Source: CADCTM01 sp049671305 (GTDB lineage: Bacteria; Cyanobacteriota; Cyanobacteriia; Cyanobacteriales; Coleofasciculaceae). Taken from it: a stretch of 64,000 nucleotides of DNA. The notes beneath the pieces were generated by a model that was not told the origin of the DNA, did no database searches, and saw nothing but the letters and a program-made list of their open reading frames with translations. Within the stretch, counting starts at the first letter, position 1. Every line of letters begins with the position of its first letter. Below, piece after piece: positions 33,324 to 42,667 of the stretch. Position numbers and translations under genes: made by a program. The stretch lies in the NCBI GenBank assembly GCA_049671305.1, contig JBATUR010000017.1, forward strand, positions 124,001 through 188,000, in the 5' to 3' direction.

Positions 33324-35789
33324 ATGAGTCAAGCGATCGCTCCCAGATTACAAACGGGACCCCTTGCTCCCGAAGAATTACGCAAAATGGACGCCTACTG
33401 GCGTGCTGCAAATTACCTTTCTGTCGGACAAATATATTTACTCGATAACCCACTATTAAAGGAACCACTAAAGCTAGAACATATTAAGCCCAGATTACTA
33501 GGGCATTGGGGCACAACTCCGGGTCTTAATTTTATTTATGTTCACTTTAATCGACTGATTAAAAAATACGACCTCAACACTATTTACATTGCAGGTCCAG
33601 GGCATGGCGGACCCGGTTTAGTTGCCAACACCTACCTAGAAGGCACTTATAGCGAATTTTATCCGAATATTTCCCCAGATGAAGCGGGGCTGAAACGCTT
33701 ATTCAAACAATTCTCTTTTCCCGGTGGTATTCCTAGTCACGTTGCCCCAGAAACACCAGGATCTATTCACGAAGGCGGCGAACTGGGTTATTCTCTTGTT
33801 CATGCTTATGGTGCGGCGTTTGATAACCCTGATCTTTTAGTTTGCTGTGTGGTGGGTGACGGGGAAGCGGAAACGGGACCACTGGCTACTAGTTGGCACT
33901 CTAATAAGTTTCTTAATCCTGTCCATGATGGTGCTGTTCTCCCTATTTTGCACCTTAATGGTTATAAAATCGCAGGTCCGACGGTGTTGGCGCGGTTGAG
34001 TCATGAGGAGTTGGAAAGTCTGTTTATCGGTTATGGTTATAAGCCTTATTTTGTGGAAGGACATGATCCAGAAACCGTGCATCAATTGATGGCAGCAACT
34101 TTGGATACAATTATTGCTGAGATTAAAGAAATTCAAGAAGATGCCCGCACAAATGGCTTCTCTAAGCGTCCTCAGTGGCCCATGATCGTGCTGCGGACAC
34201 CCAAGGGTTGGACGGGACCAAAATCAGTAGATGGCAAGAAAACTGAGGACTATTGGCGATCGCATCAAGTGCCAATGGCAGAAATGGCAAGTCATCCTGA
34301 GCATATCAAGCTGCTAGAAGATTGGATGAAGAGTTATAAACCAGACGAACTCTTTGATGATAACGGTACACTCATTCCAGAATTAGCAGAATTAGCACCA
34401 AAAGGCGATAACCGTATGGGGGCAAACCCTCACGCTAACGGCGGCATTCTCCTAAAAAACCTGAAAATGCCTGACTTCCGAGACTATGCCGTTGAAGTAA
34501 CCAAACCAGGCACAACCTTTAATGAAGCTACCCGTGTAATGGGCAACTTTCTACGGGATATCATCAAACTTAACGGTCACAATTTCCGCTTAATGGGACC
34601 CGATGAAACTGCTTCCAACCGTCTCACCTCGGTTTTTGAAGTTACAGATCGAGTTTCAACTGCCGAGATTTACGATATTGACGCCAATGTTTCCCCAGAC
34701 GGACGGGTAATGGAAATTTTGAGCGAACATATGTGTCAAGGTTGGTTAGAAGGCTATCTTCTCACAGGGCGTCACGGCTTTTTCTCTTGCTATGAGGCGT
34801 TTATCCACATCATCGACTCGATGTTTAATCAACACGCCAAATGGCTGAAAACTACTCGTGACATACCTTGGCGTCGTCCTATTGCTTCTTTAAATTATCT
34901 GCTAACTTCTCACGTTTGGCGGCAAGATCACAATGGTTTTTCTCACCAAGATCCAGGTTTTATTGATCATGTTGTTAATAAAAAAGCCGATGTAATTCGG
35001 GTATATTTACCGCCTGATGCTAATACCTTACTTTCTGTTACCGACCATTGTTTACGCAGCCGTAACTATGTCAACGTGATTGTTGCTGGGAAACAACCCT
35101 CGTTGCAATTTCTAGATATGGATGCGGCAATTAAGCACTGTACCGCCGGAATTGGTATTTGGGAATGGGCAAGTAGCGATCGCGGAACTGAGCCTGATGT
35201 GGTAATGGCTTGTGCTGGAGATGTGCCGACATTAGAAACTTTAGCGGCTGTTGATATGCTGCGTCAACATTTTCCTGATCTAAAAATTCGGGTAATTAAT
35301 GTGGTTGACTTGATGACACTTCAGCCCAAAAGTGAGCATCCGCATGGTTTATCTGATAAAGACTTCGACATCCTTTTTACCACCGACAAGCCGATTATTT
35401 TTGCCTATCACGGCTATCCTTGGCTAATTCATCGCCTCACTTATCGTCGCACAAATCATGATAATCTCCATGTCCGGGGTTATAAGGAAGAAGGCACAAC
35501 AACGACGCCTTTTGATATGGTTGTGCTTAATGATTTGGATCGTTTCCACCTTGCCGGGGATGTAATTGATCGCGTGCCAAAGTTAGGTTATGCTGCGGCT
35601 TATGCCAAACAATACCTCCGTGATAAATTAATCGATCACAAACATTACATCACCAAACATGGAGATGATCTGCCAGAAATTCGTAATTGGACATGGAATT
35701 ACTCTGACGGTGTTGAGAAAAAGCCAAATGAAACTAAATCTCCTACAGATGTAGCAGACGAGACAATCCGTTCAGGCGCTCCTGGTTAA
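33324..35789 (+). CDS. xfp: Phosphoketolase (xylulose-5-P / fructose-6-P)
   Basis: A thiamine-diphosphate enzyme that splits xylulose-5-P or fructose-6-P with phosphate into acetyl phosphate and a sugar phosphate, bypassing decarboxylation of pyruvate. The 821-residue protein has GPGHGGPGLVANTYLEG (about 91-107), the cofactor motif GDGEAETGPLATSWHSNK (about 178-195), HANGGILLKNL, RLMGPDETASNRL and GHDPE. Length is that of the family. Acetate kinase follows 207 bases later, which would convert acetyl phosphate to acetate with ATP formation. Confidence 0.96.
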   Translation: MSQAIAPRLQTGPLAPEELRKMDAYWRAANYLSVGQIYLLDNPLLKEPLKLEHIKPRLLGHWGTTPGLNFIYVHFNRLIKKYDLNTIYIAGPGHGGPGLVANTYLEGTYSEFYPNISPDEAGLKRLFKQFSFPGGIPSHVAPETPGSIHEGGELGYSLVHAYGAAFDNPDLLVCCVVGDGEAETGPLATSWHSNKFLNPVHDGAVLPILHLNGYKIAGPTVLARLSHEELESLFIGYGYKPYFVEGHDPETVHQLMAATLDTIIAEIKEIQEDARTNGFSKRPQWPMIVLRTPKGWTGPKSVDGKKTEDYWRSHQVPMAEMASHPEHIKLLEDWMKSYKPDELFDDNGTLIPELAELAPKGDNRMGANPHANGGILLKNLKMPDFRDYAVEVTKPGTTFNEATRVMGNFLRDIIKLNGHNFRLMGPDETASNRLTSVFEVTDRVSTAEIYDIDANVSPDGRVMEILSEHMCQGWLEGYLLTGRHGFFSCYEAFIHIIDSMFNQHAKWLKTTRDIPWRRPIASLNYLLTSHVWRQDHNGFSHQDPGFIDHVVNKKADVIRVYLPPDANTLLSVTDHCLRSRNYVNVIVAGKQPSLQFLDMDAAIKHCTAGIGIWEWASSDRGTEPDVVMACAGDVPTLETLAAVDMLRQHFPDLKIRVINVVDLMTLQPKSEHPHGLSDKDFDILFTTDKPIIFAYHGYPWLIHRLTYRRTNHDNLHVRGYKEEGTTTTPFDMVVLNDLDRFHLAGDVIDRVPKLGYAAAYAKQYLRDKLIDHKHYITKHGDDLPEIRNWTWNYSDGVEKKPNETKSPTDVADETIRSGAPG

Positions 35790-35801
35790 GAGTGAAAGCT
35801 T

Positions 35802-35871
35802 TAGGATGGGTATTATTTATAATGCTGACTGGATAATCTTTTTGTCAGTTTGCCAAGCAATGCCCATCCTA
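35802..35871. repeat. Inverted repeat between xfp and ackA
   Basis: TAGGATGGGTATT (35802-35814) pairs with AATGCCCATCCTA (35859-35871) over 13 bases with one G-T pair, around a 44-base loop. The TGCCCATCCTAC form recalls dispersed repeats in cyanobacterial intergenic regions (from memory). It could also act as an attenuator between the two genes. Confidence 0.55.
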
Positions 35872-35996
35872 CTTAGTTTGTCTAAAATTGAGAAAACTAC
35901 AAAATCTCTATCAAAATACAACCTTTTCTGACAAATAAAGTGGTGCAATTACCAACTTTTGAATCTCACTTTGTTGTCAATAATTAGCTATTTTTC

Positions 35997-37208
35997 ATGA
36001 AAATTTTGGTATTAAATGCGGGTTCGAGTAGCCAAAAAAGTTGCCTTTATGAATTTGGTGAAGAATTACCAGAGACTTACATAGAACCTTTATGGTCCGC
36101 GACAATTGATTGGACTCAAAAATCAGATGCTGCAATTTTTCAGGTAAAAACTCATCTTGGGGCGTCGTTGGAGGAAGAGTTACCTGTAGATGAGCGACAA
36201 AAAGCCACTGCTTATCTGCTTAATACGCTTTGGCGCGGCAGCACAAGCGTGATTTCTCAACTGAGTGATATTAATATTGTTGGGCATCGAGTGGTACACG
36301 GTGGTAATCAATATAATAAGGCGACTTTTGTGACACCGGAAGTTAAAGCGGCAATTACACAATTTGCGCCACTCGCACCAACTCATAACCCGGCTAATTT
36401 AGAAGGCATTGAAGCGATTGAACAAATTTTGCCGCAAATGCAGCAAATAGTAGTATTTGATACAGCCTTTCATTCTCAGTTACCCCTTGCTGCTGCGGTT
36501 TATCCAGGTCCCTATGATTGGTTTGAGCAGGGAATTCGCCGCTATGGGTTCCACGGTATTAGTCATCAATATTGCACCAAACGTGCTGCTCAAATCTTGG
36601 GTAAACCTTTGGAGTCGCTGCGGATCATTAGCTGCCATTTAGGTAACGGTTGCTCGTTAGCAGCGGTCAAAAATGGGGTGTGTATTGATACGACTATGGG
36701 TTATACGCCCTTGGAAGGCTTGATGATGGGTACTCGTTCCGGTTCAATTGATCCGAGTATTTTGATTCACTTGATGCGGCAGGGAAAGGATGCTGAGGCG
36801 ATCGCTGATATCTTAAATAAGCAGTCAGGTTTGAAGGGACTTTCTGGCATTAGTAGCGATTTACGTCCAATTCTCCAAGCAAAAGAAGAAGGAAACACTC
36901 GTGCTCAATTAGCAATTGATGTTTATATTCACCGTTTGCGATCGCATATTGGCGCAATGCTTGCTTCACTTGGCGGCATAGATGCGATCATTTTTACCGG
37001 TGGCGTGGGTGAAAATTCAGCACAAGTAAGATTTGCCGCCCTAGAAGCTTTTCAGTTTTTGGGTATAAAAATCAACCCTGATCAAAACGATCATTCACCT
37101 GCAGATACAGATATTGCTGCAGATGATTCAGCCGTTCGAGTTGTCGTGGTGCATACTCAAGAAGATTGGGCGATCGCTAATGAGTGCTGGCAACTAGCAA
37201 AAAACTAA
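35997..37208 (+). CDS. ackA: Acetate kinase
   Basis: AckA interconverts acetyl phosphate plus ADP and acetate plus ATP. The 403-residue protein begins with the phosphate-binding MKILVLNAGSSSQK, then has GHRVVHGG (about 97-104), VFDTAFHSQLP (about 152-162, catalytic Asp), RRYGFHGISHQYC, SCHLGNGCSLAAV and FTGGVGENSAQVR. It lies downstream of phosphoketolase, giving a complete route from sugar phosphates to acetate and ATP. Confidence 0.97.
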   Translation: MKILVLNAGSSSQKSCLYEFGEELPETYIEPLWSATIDWTQKSDAAIFQVKTHLGASLEEELPVDERQKATAYLLNTLWRGSTSVISQLSDINIVGHRVVHGGNQYNKATFVTPEVKAAITQFAPLAPTHNPANLEGIEAIEQILPQMQQIVVFDTAFHSQLPLAAAVYPGPYDWFEQGIRRYGFHGISHQYCTKRAAQILGKPLESLRIISCHLGNGCSLAAVKNGVCIDTTMGYTPLEGLMMGTRSGSIDPSILIHLMRQGKDAEAIADILNKQSGLKGLSGISSDLRPILQAKEEGNTRAQLAIDVYIHRLRSHIGAMLASLGGIDAIIFTGGVGENSAQVRFAALEAFQFLGIKINPDQNDHSPADTDIAADDSAVRVVVVHTQEDWAIANECWQLAKN

Positions 37209-37237
37209 GAGCAGCACCAATCCGAGCGATCGCTGAT

Positions 37238-37924
37238 TTATCTGTCGTATTCCACATAATCAACCCGTCTTTCATCCAACTGAGGAGGCATCACATCAGT
37301 GCGGCGTCTCTGATGAAGAGTTGCAGGTAGCGCCGTATAGTTGGGTGGTTGTTGAACTACATAAGTAGTACGCCCTGAGCGCTGTTGCCGAGACAACACC
37401 GATAACGCGCCAACCACAACCACACCACCACTAACCGTTATTGCCATACCACCCAGCGCCCAAACCAAACCCGAAAGCAGGGGGTTATCTTGCTCTTGAG
37501 CGGAGACTGCTTGTACTGGCTGATTAGTCCGTGCAAACAGACTACTATTCGGATTATTGGGATTATTCGGACTATTAGGATTATTCGGATCGTTTCGGAC
37601 AGTTAATCTCTCAATGATCATTTGCTGATTTTGTAACTGAGCTTTGAGCTGCTCAGTTTCATTTCTTTGCTGATCAAGAATAATCTTCAGCCGATCCGCA
37701 TCTACCCGCTGTTGATCTGTACCATAAGCTGGTAACCCTGGTGAAGCTAGCGCTGCCGTAGGCAGAGGCGTCGGCATCATGTAAGGATTAGTCTGTGAAA
37801 ATGGTAGAGATTGGGGGGAGGGTATATTCGCCGCACCAATATTATTAGGTCCTCCCTTAATCATAAAGAGAACTGCTACCCCAGCGAAGGCAGCTCCTGT
37901 CAAGAAAGCCATCCCATCACTCAT
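37238..37924 (-). CDS. Membrane protein of unknown function with Asn-Pro repeats
   Basis: A 228-residue protein with a short hydrophobic N-terminus (FLTGAAFAGVAVLFMI), a Pro-rich stretch, a coiled segment (QRNETEQLKAQLQNQQMIIERL, about 85-108), a tandem repeat of Asn-Pro-Asn units (about 110-128), a second membrane helix (about 150-178, LVWALGGMAITVSGGVVVV) and a basic tail with Tyr and Arg. I recognise no domain. The repeat part is encoded by an imperfect tandem of 9- to 12-base units at about 37550-37600 and is likely to vary in length between strains. Confidence 0.65.
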   Translation of the reverse strand: MSDGMAFLTGAAFAGVAVLFMIKGGPNNIGAANIPSPQSLPFSQTNPYMMPTPLPTAALASPGLPAYGTDQQRVDADRLKIILDQQRNETEQLKAQLQNQQMIIERLTVRNDPNNPNSPNNPNNPNSSLFARTNQPVQAVSAQEQDNPLLSGLVWALGGMAITVSGGVVVVGALSVLSRQQRSGRTTYVVQQPPNYTALPATLHQRRRTDVMPPQLDERRVDYVEYDR

Positions 37925-38526
37925 TGCCCTTGCCTCTCAACTGCAACTAAAACATTTATAACTAGTAGCCGTAACTGATGCACTCTGACACTCATCACTT
38001 TTAGATTACTCAATGAAAGGTTGACACGCCATCTAAGATTTTAAGGTGGGTTGTCAGTTTTTCCCACTGGTTATCTGCTTTTTTATATTGACGCACTACA
38101 TTTGCTAAATTGTCCACTTTTGTGAAGTATAGTTGACTGAAACTAACTTCCTCATTAGTAGGGTCAGATAGCCAATTGTGTACGAGTAACGCCTGCCGAA
38201 TAATAGCTTAATGTCAGCCGTGACTCAAGCCCATGTTGCAAAATTCTTTAGATTTCTTCAAGCATGATAACTTGATTTTCTCGATTGAAGTGATGTTTCT
38301 ACAACTCAACACAGACATTACCTTGGTAATATTTTCGTCGTAATCACTGCACTCTGGTAGATTTGGCTCTGATCCTGCTCAACTATGATGCCAAAACTTA
38401 GATTTGTACAATATATGGAACCTCATTACAGTTTTTTGCGTCACCAGCCATGAATTGAGGCGGCTTTTTCTAGATAAGTTTAACACTTTGTTTTCAATCG
38501 CTCCGGAATTTTCAAGAGAAAAATTT
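37925..38526. other. Gene-free region upstream of lepB
   Basis: A 602-base gap with no convincing gene. At about 38021-38056 an imperfect inverted repeat (TTGACACGCCATCT against AGGTGGGTTGTCAG) precedes a T run and may form a hairpin on the + strand. The lepB promoter should lie in the last 200 bases. The open frame from 38404 into lepB is not conserved-looking. Confidence 0.35.
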
Positions 38527-39129
38527 ATGCATCCCCAGCACAACCAAGATTCTCATAAGCCCTCTTCCCTCAACCGCAACCCTCTCTGGTTAGAAGGCTT
38601 GAAAACAGTTGGACTAAGTTTAGTCTTTGCCTTCGGCATTCGCACTTTAGTTGCTGAGTCTCGTTATGTCGCTTCTGGTTCCATGCTGCCGACCTTGGAA
38701 GTTAATGACCGCTTGATGGTTGACAAATTAAGTTACCATTGGTCGAATCCCCAGCGTGGAGATATTGTCGTTTTTTCTCCTACAGAAGAGCTAAAGCGTC
38801 AACATTTCAAAGATACATTCATCAAACGCCTAATTGGTTTACCAGGAGAAAAGGTAGAAATTAAACAAGGGCGGGTGTACATTAATGACCGCCTGTTGCC
38901 AGAAAAGTATATTAAGGAAAAGCTTACATATCAATGGGGTCCTGTAATTGTGCCACCCGACTCCTACCTAATGATGGGTGATAATCGCGATAATAGCTAT
39001 GACGGTCGCTATTGGGGCTTTGTCCCGCGCTCAAATGTAATTGGTAAGGCAGTTGTGCGTTTTTGGTCTCCTGATCTTCACCTTGGTCAAATTGACCCAG
39101 CCCCTCTTTATCCTGCGCCGCAAAATTAA
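38527..39129 (+). CDS. lepB: Signal peptidase I
   Basis: LepB cuts signal peptides from exported proteins at the outer face of the inner or thylakoid membrane. From the ATG at 38527 the protein has 200 residues: a cytoplasmic start, one membrane helix (about 22-38, TVGLSLVFAFGIRTLV), the catalytic Ser in ASGSMLPTLEVNDRLMVDKL, the box RGDIVVFSP, the catalytic Lys in FIKRLIGLPGEKVE and the terminal GDNRDNSYDGRYWGFVP. The frame extends 41 codons upstream, but homologous sequence starts near the internal ATG. Its stop shares a TTAA with the convergent DUF3122 gene. Confidence 0.95.
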   Translation: MHPQHNQDSHKPSSLNRNPLWLEGLKTVGLSLVFAFGIRTLVAESRYVASGSMLPTLEVNDRLMVDKLSYHWSNPQRGDIVVFSPTEELKRQHFKDTFIKRLIGLPGEKVEIKQGRVYINDRLLPEKYIKEKLTYQWGPVIVPPDSYLMMGDNRDNSYDGRYWGFVPRSNVIGKAVVRFWSPDLHLGQIDPAPLYPAPQN

Positions 39130-39632
39130 GGCTCATCGGCTAGTAGTTGCCATTCCTGAGCTAGGGATTTGGGGATTTTGAGAGAAAGAGAGCGATCGCC
39201 TTTTAGTTGGACAGCAAGGCTAGGGGCGTCTTTTGGTGATAACTGAGCCAAAATTTCCGTAAAATTATATTCCCCAACATTGGTGGCGGGCGCTCCTTTT
39301 GCATAAACATCAACTGCTGTCAAGAGTTGACCGCTATTTGTAATCACTTCTAATCTTTGGGGATGCAAAAATTCAACAATGCCGGGAAAGCCGACTAAGC
39401 GTAGATGAAATGTGGGCTTGTCTGGTGTAATTTGTTTGAACAAAACTACCTGAAAAGCATTGCCGGAAGCGTCGCGTAATGATTGCTGAGAATGATAGCG
39501 CATCACTCCAGGTGCGTCTTGGTGCAGTCTCAAGTCAGCCCAAGCCGGTTGTGTCAAGATTTGACTTAATAGCAAAAATAGCAAGACGCCCCACCTCAAA
39601 AGTCGCCTGATTGGCACAATAAAACAAAGCAT
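39126..39632 (-). CDS. DUF3122 exported protein
   Basis: A 168-residue protein with a signal peptide (LLRWGVLLFLLLSQILTQPAWA). The mature part fits DUF3122: MRYHSQQSLRDASGNAFQVVLFK, FHLRLVGFPG and a final KIPKSLAQEWQLL. The family is cyanobacterial and has no known role. It ends in the same TTAA as the convergent lepB gene. Confidence 0.85.
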   Translation of the reverse strand: MLCFIVPIRRLLRWGVLLFLLLSQILTQPAWADLRLHQDAPGVMRYHSQQSLRDASGNAFQVVLFKQITPDKPTFHLRLVGFPGIVEFLHPQRLEVITNSGQLLTAVDVYAKGAPATNVGEYNFTEILAQLSPKDAPSLAVQLKGDRSLSLKIPKSLAQEWQLLADEP

Positions 39633-39710
39633 GGTTATGTATTAGTCCTGATCAGTAAAGAGCAAACCTGTTAAGCTTTGGCAATCTTTATTATCTGATC
39701 GATTTTTACC

Positions 39711-40382
39711 GTGTCCCAAATCTCATCTTTCCCCAATTCTCTTAAACGTGCTGTTTTCTGTGATTTCGACGGCACAATTACCGCTGTTGAAACCTTTGTT
39801 GGGATGTCAAAGGAATTTACACCCCAGTTATCGGCAGAGTTGACGCCGCAAATGTATGCTAAAACTTTAACGCTACGAGAAGGAGTACGCCAGCTATTAG
39901 AGTCAATTCCGGCGGCGCGTTATCCAGAAATTATTGAATATGCCAGAATTTCGGCAATTCGTCCTGGATTAAGTGAGTTAGTCGATTTTCTGGATGCTGA
40001 AGCGGTGCCTTTTATTGTGGTTTCTGGGGGTTTGCGGGGCATGGTGGAAGCAACACTAACTGAGGCAGGTTTATTATCGCGGGTGACGGCAATTTACGCT
40101 ATTGATATTGATACTAAGGGTGAGTTTTTGGCAGTACACTCGCAGTTTGAGGCAGGTAATGAAATGGTGTCAAAGGTGCAGGTTATGGCACAACACCCTG
40201 CTATCGAACAAGTTGCCATTGGTGATTCTGTAACGGATTTAAATATGGCATTAGTGGCGCCTGTGGTATTTGCACGCGATCGCTTAAGTCAGTACCTGGA
40301 CGAACATAATAAACCATATCTACCGTGGCAGGACTTTTTTGATGTCCGCCATACCTTACAACAGCGTTGGCAAGCTAGTTAA
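39711..40382 (+). CDS. mtnX: 2-hydroxy-3-keto-5-methylthiopentenyl-1-phosphate phosphatase (HAD)
   Basis: MtnX removes phosphate in the methionine salvage pathway, after MtnW. The 223-residue HAD protein has the nucleophile motif VFCDFDGTITAVETF (about 13-27), VVSGGL (about 104-109) and IGDSVTDLNMALVAP (about 171-185) for magnesium binding. The start is GTG at 39711. The next gene is mtnB, the dehydratase of the same pathway, which supports MtnX over other HAD phosphatases. Confidence 0.9.
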   Translation: MSQISSFPNSLKRAVFCDFDGTITAVETFVGMSKEFTPQLSAELTPQMYAKTLTLREGVRQLLESIPAARYPEIIEYARISAIRPGLSELVDFLDAEAVPFIVVSGGLRGMVEATLTEAGLLSRVTAIYAIDIDTKGEFLAVHSQFEAGNEMVSKVQVMAQHPAIEQVAIGDSVTDLNMALVAPVVFARDRLSQYLDEHNKPYLPWQDFFDVRHTLQQRWQAS

Positions 40383-40497
40383 GGTAAATGATTTTTAGTT
40401 GCTCAACAAAAAGAATATGAGTTTTTTGCCTAGTTTCTGTAAAGAGTAGGTAAGTCCTCATTAATAAAACTCTGACACACAAAATTTAGAGGTTAGA

Positions 40498-41130
40498 ATG
40501 AATAGCGATCCAAGACCAACTTTAGTTGCTGCTGCTGGTCAATTTTACCAACTTGGCTGGATGGTAGGCACCGCAGGTAATTTATCGGCTAGAATGCCCG
40601 ACGGCAGCTTTTGGATTACTGCCAGTGGGCGCAATAAAGGGCAACTTAATCACGGAGATTTTATCCGTCTTGCCCTTGATGGTACGGTTTTGGAGACACC
40701 GCCAAATAGCCGTCCTTCAGCCGAGACAAGTATTCATCAGGCAATCTACTCACTGTTTCCCGACGCTCAAGCCTGTTATCACGTACACTCAATCGAAGCT
40801 AATCTAGTTTCTCACTTTTGTGATGGGGATAGTCTACCACTGCCGCCTTTGGAAATGCTCAAAGGTTTGGGAGTGTGGACGGAAAACCCGCAGGTGGCAA
40901 TGCCAGTATTTGCCAACCATCTAGAAGTAGCTCAAATTGCCAGTGAAATATGCGATCGTTTTAAGGCAGCAGCACCACCAATCAGCGCCTTGCTGATCAA
41001 AAATCATGGGGTAACAGTTTGGGCATCTTCCCTACAAGGTGCAACCAACTACTTGGAGGTAGCGGAATATATTTTCCGATATATTGTGGCAGCCCGCAAG
41101 GTTGGCATCGAAACTCGACAACAAACTTAA
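40498..41130 (+). CDS. mtnB: Methylthioribulose-1-phosphate dehydratase
   Basis: MtnB is a zinc enzyme of the class II aldolase fold that dehydrates methylthioribulose-1-phosphate in methionine salvage. The 210-residue protein has GTAGNLSARMPDGSFWITASG (split here as GTAGNLSARMPDG and FWITASGRNKGQL, about 24-48), the zinc ligands in ACYHVHSIEANLVS (about 92-105) and LLIKNHGVTVWA (about 165-176). mtnX lies 115 bases upstream. The ATG at 40498 follows GAGGTTAGA. Confidence 0.93.
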   Translation: MNSDPRPTLVAAAGQFYQLGWMVGTAGNLSARMPDGSFWITASGRNKGQLNHGDFIRLALDGTVLETPPNSRPSAETSIHQAIYSLFPDAQACYHVHSIEANLVSHFCDGDSLPLPPLEMLKGLGVWTENPQVAMPVFANHLEVAQIASEICDRFKAAAPPISALLIKNHGVTVWASSLQGATNYLEVAEYIFRYIVAARKVGIETRQQT

Positions 41131-41170
41131 AAATTGCATTTCTATAAAGCAAGAGGATGCTGAAGAATTA

Positions 41171-42568
41171 ATGAGCACAAATGATATGTTAGCTGAGGCA
41201 TGGAAAGCACTAGAAGATTCTATTATTTACTATTACGGGCGTCCAGTTGGCACAGTTGCAGCTCGTGATCCTGATGTGGAAGCACTCAATTATAATCAGT
41301 GTTTTGTTCGTGATTTTGTTTCTTCAGCGCTGATTTATTTGATGCATGGCAAAACGGAAATTGTTCGCAATTTCCTAGTAGAAACTTTGACGCTGCAAAG
41401 TGAAACCAAGCAAATGGATTACTTTAATGCTGGTCAAGGTTTGATGCCAGCTAGTTTTAAGATAGCAACTAACTATGGTGAGCAATATTTAACTGCCGAT
41501 TTTGGTGAGCACGCTATTGGTCGTGTTACACCTGTTGATTCTAGTTTATGGTGGCTAATCTTATTACGAGCTTATGTTAAAGCTACCGGAGATATTGAAT
41601 TAGCTCATAAGCCAGAATTTCAAAACGGTATTGTTTTAATTCTCAAACTTTGTTTAGCAGACCGTTTCGATATGTTCCCCACTATGTTAGTACCTGATGG
41701 GGCGTTTATGATTGACCGTCGTATGGGTGTTTATGGGCATCCTTTGGAAATTCAAGTCTTATTTTATGCCGCTTTGAGGGCATCAAGAGAACTACTTGCA
41801 CCAGGGCGCCAAGGCGAAATTTATACGATGGTTGTCAATCAAAGATTGGGTACTCTTAGCCATCATATTCGGCAATATTATTGGCTAGATATCAAACGTT
41901 TGAATGAAATGTATCGCTATCGTGGCGAGGAGTTTGGCGAAGCTGCCATCAATAAGTTTAATATTTACCCTGATTCAATTCCCTACTGGTTAACTGAATG
42001 GATGCCCGAAAAAGGTGGCTATTTGGCAGGTAATTTGGGATCAGCAAGAATGGATTTTCGCTTTTTTACTGTTGGCAATTTGATGGCAATTATTTGTTCT
42101 CTTGCCAGTCCTCAAGAGTCTCAAGGTATTATGGATTTGATTGAACAACGTTGGGATGATTTAGTAGGAAATATGCCCATGAAAATCTGTTTCCCGGCGG
42201 TGGAAGGTTTGGAATGGAAAATTATGACCGGTTGTGATCCTAAAAATGTGCCTTGGTCTTATCACAATGGGGGAAATTGGCCCGTATTACTTTGGATGTT
42301 GGCGGCAGCGGCACAGAAAACTGGACGTACAGAAATTGCTAAAAAAGCGATCGCTCTTGCTGAAAAACGCTTGCTTGAAGATCAGTGGCCCGAATATTAT
42401 GATGGCAAAAATGGTCGATTAATTGGTAAACAATCGCGGAAGTATCAAACCTGGACAATTGCTGGTTTTTTGGTGGCAAAAGAGTTGATTGAACAGCCAA
42501 ATCATTTAAACTTATTCAGTTTTGATGAGGATATGGAGGCGATTGAATGGTCGTATCAGTATACCTAA
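41171..42568 (+). CDS. Neutral/alkaline invertase, GH100
   Basis: GH100 invertases hydrolyse sucrose to glucose and fructose in the cytosol; cyanobacteria hold the ancestors of the plant enzymes. From the ATG at 41171 the protein has 465 residues, beginning MSTNDMLAEAWKALEDSII. Family stretches are NYNQCFVRDFVSSAL (about 38-52, with the acidic catalytic residue), PVDSSLWWLILLRAY, ERWDMFPTML-like DRFDMFPTMLVPDGAFMIDRR split along the barrel, and SYHNGGNWPVLLWML (about 363-377). The longer upstream frame overlaps mtnB and is not conserved. A strong terminator follows 22 bases after the stop. Confidence 0.93.
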   Translation: MSTNDMLAEAWKALEDSIIYYYGRPVGTVAARDPDVEALNYNQCFVRDFVSSALIYLMHGKTEIVRNFLVETLTLQSETKQMDYFNAGQGLMPASFKIATNYGEQYLTADFGEHAIGRVTPVDSSLWWLILLRAYVKATGDIELAHKPEFQNGIVLILKLCLADRFDMFPTMLVPDGAFMIDRRMGVYGHPLEIQVLFYAALRASRELLAPGRQGEIYTMVVNQRLGTLSHHIRQYYWLDIKRLNEMYRYRGEEFGEAAINKFNIYPDSIPYWLTEWMPEKGGYLAGNLGSARMDFRFFTVGNLMAIICSLASPQESQGIMDLIEQRWDDLVGNMPMKICFPAVEGLEWKIMTGCDPKNVPWSYHNGGNWPVLLWMLAAAAQKTGRTEIAKKAIALAEKRLLEDQWPEYYDGKNGRLIGKQSRKYQTWTIAGFLVAKELIEQPNHLNLFSFDEDMEAIEWSYQYT

Positions 42569-42589
42569 AAATTGAACTAGATTAAGAAC

Positions 42590-42630
42590 ATAGGACTTAC
42601 CAAAAGCGGTTTTGATAAGTCCTATTTTTT
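42590..42630 (+). terminator. Rho-independent terminator after invertase gene
   Basis: ATAGGACTTA (42590-42599) pairs with TAAGTCCTAT (42616-42625), with a further partly paired CCAAAAGCGGTTTT inside, and is followed by a T run. Confidence 0.85.
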
Positions 42631-42667
42631 AGCTAAAAAATTGGCACAAATTTCTACCTAAAACTGA

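Noticed and set aside
41084..41170. Extended start of the invertase overlapping mtnB
   Set aside because: The added 29 residues have no family similarity; the ATG at 41171 begins the conserved protein.
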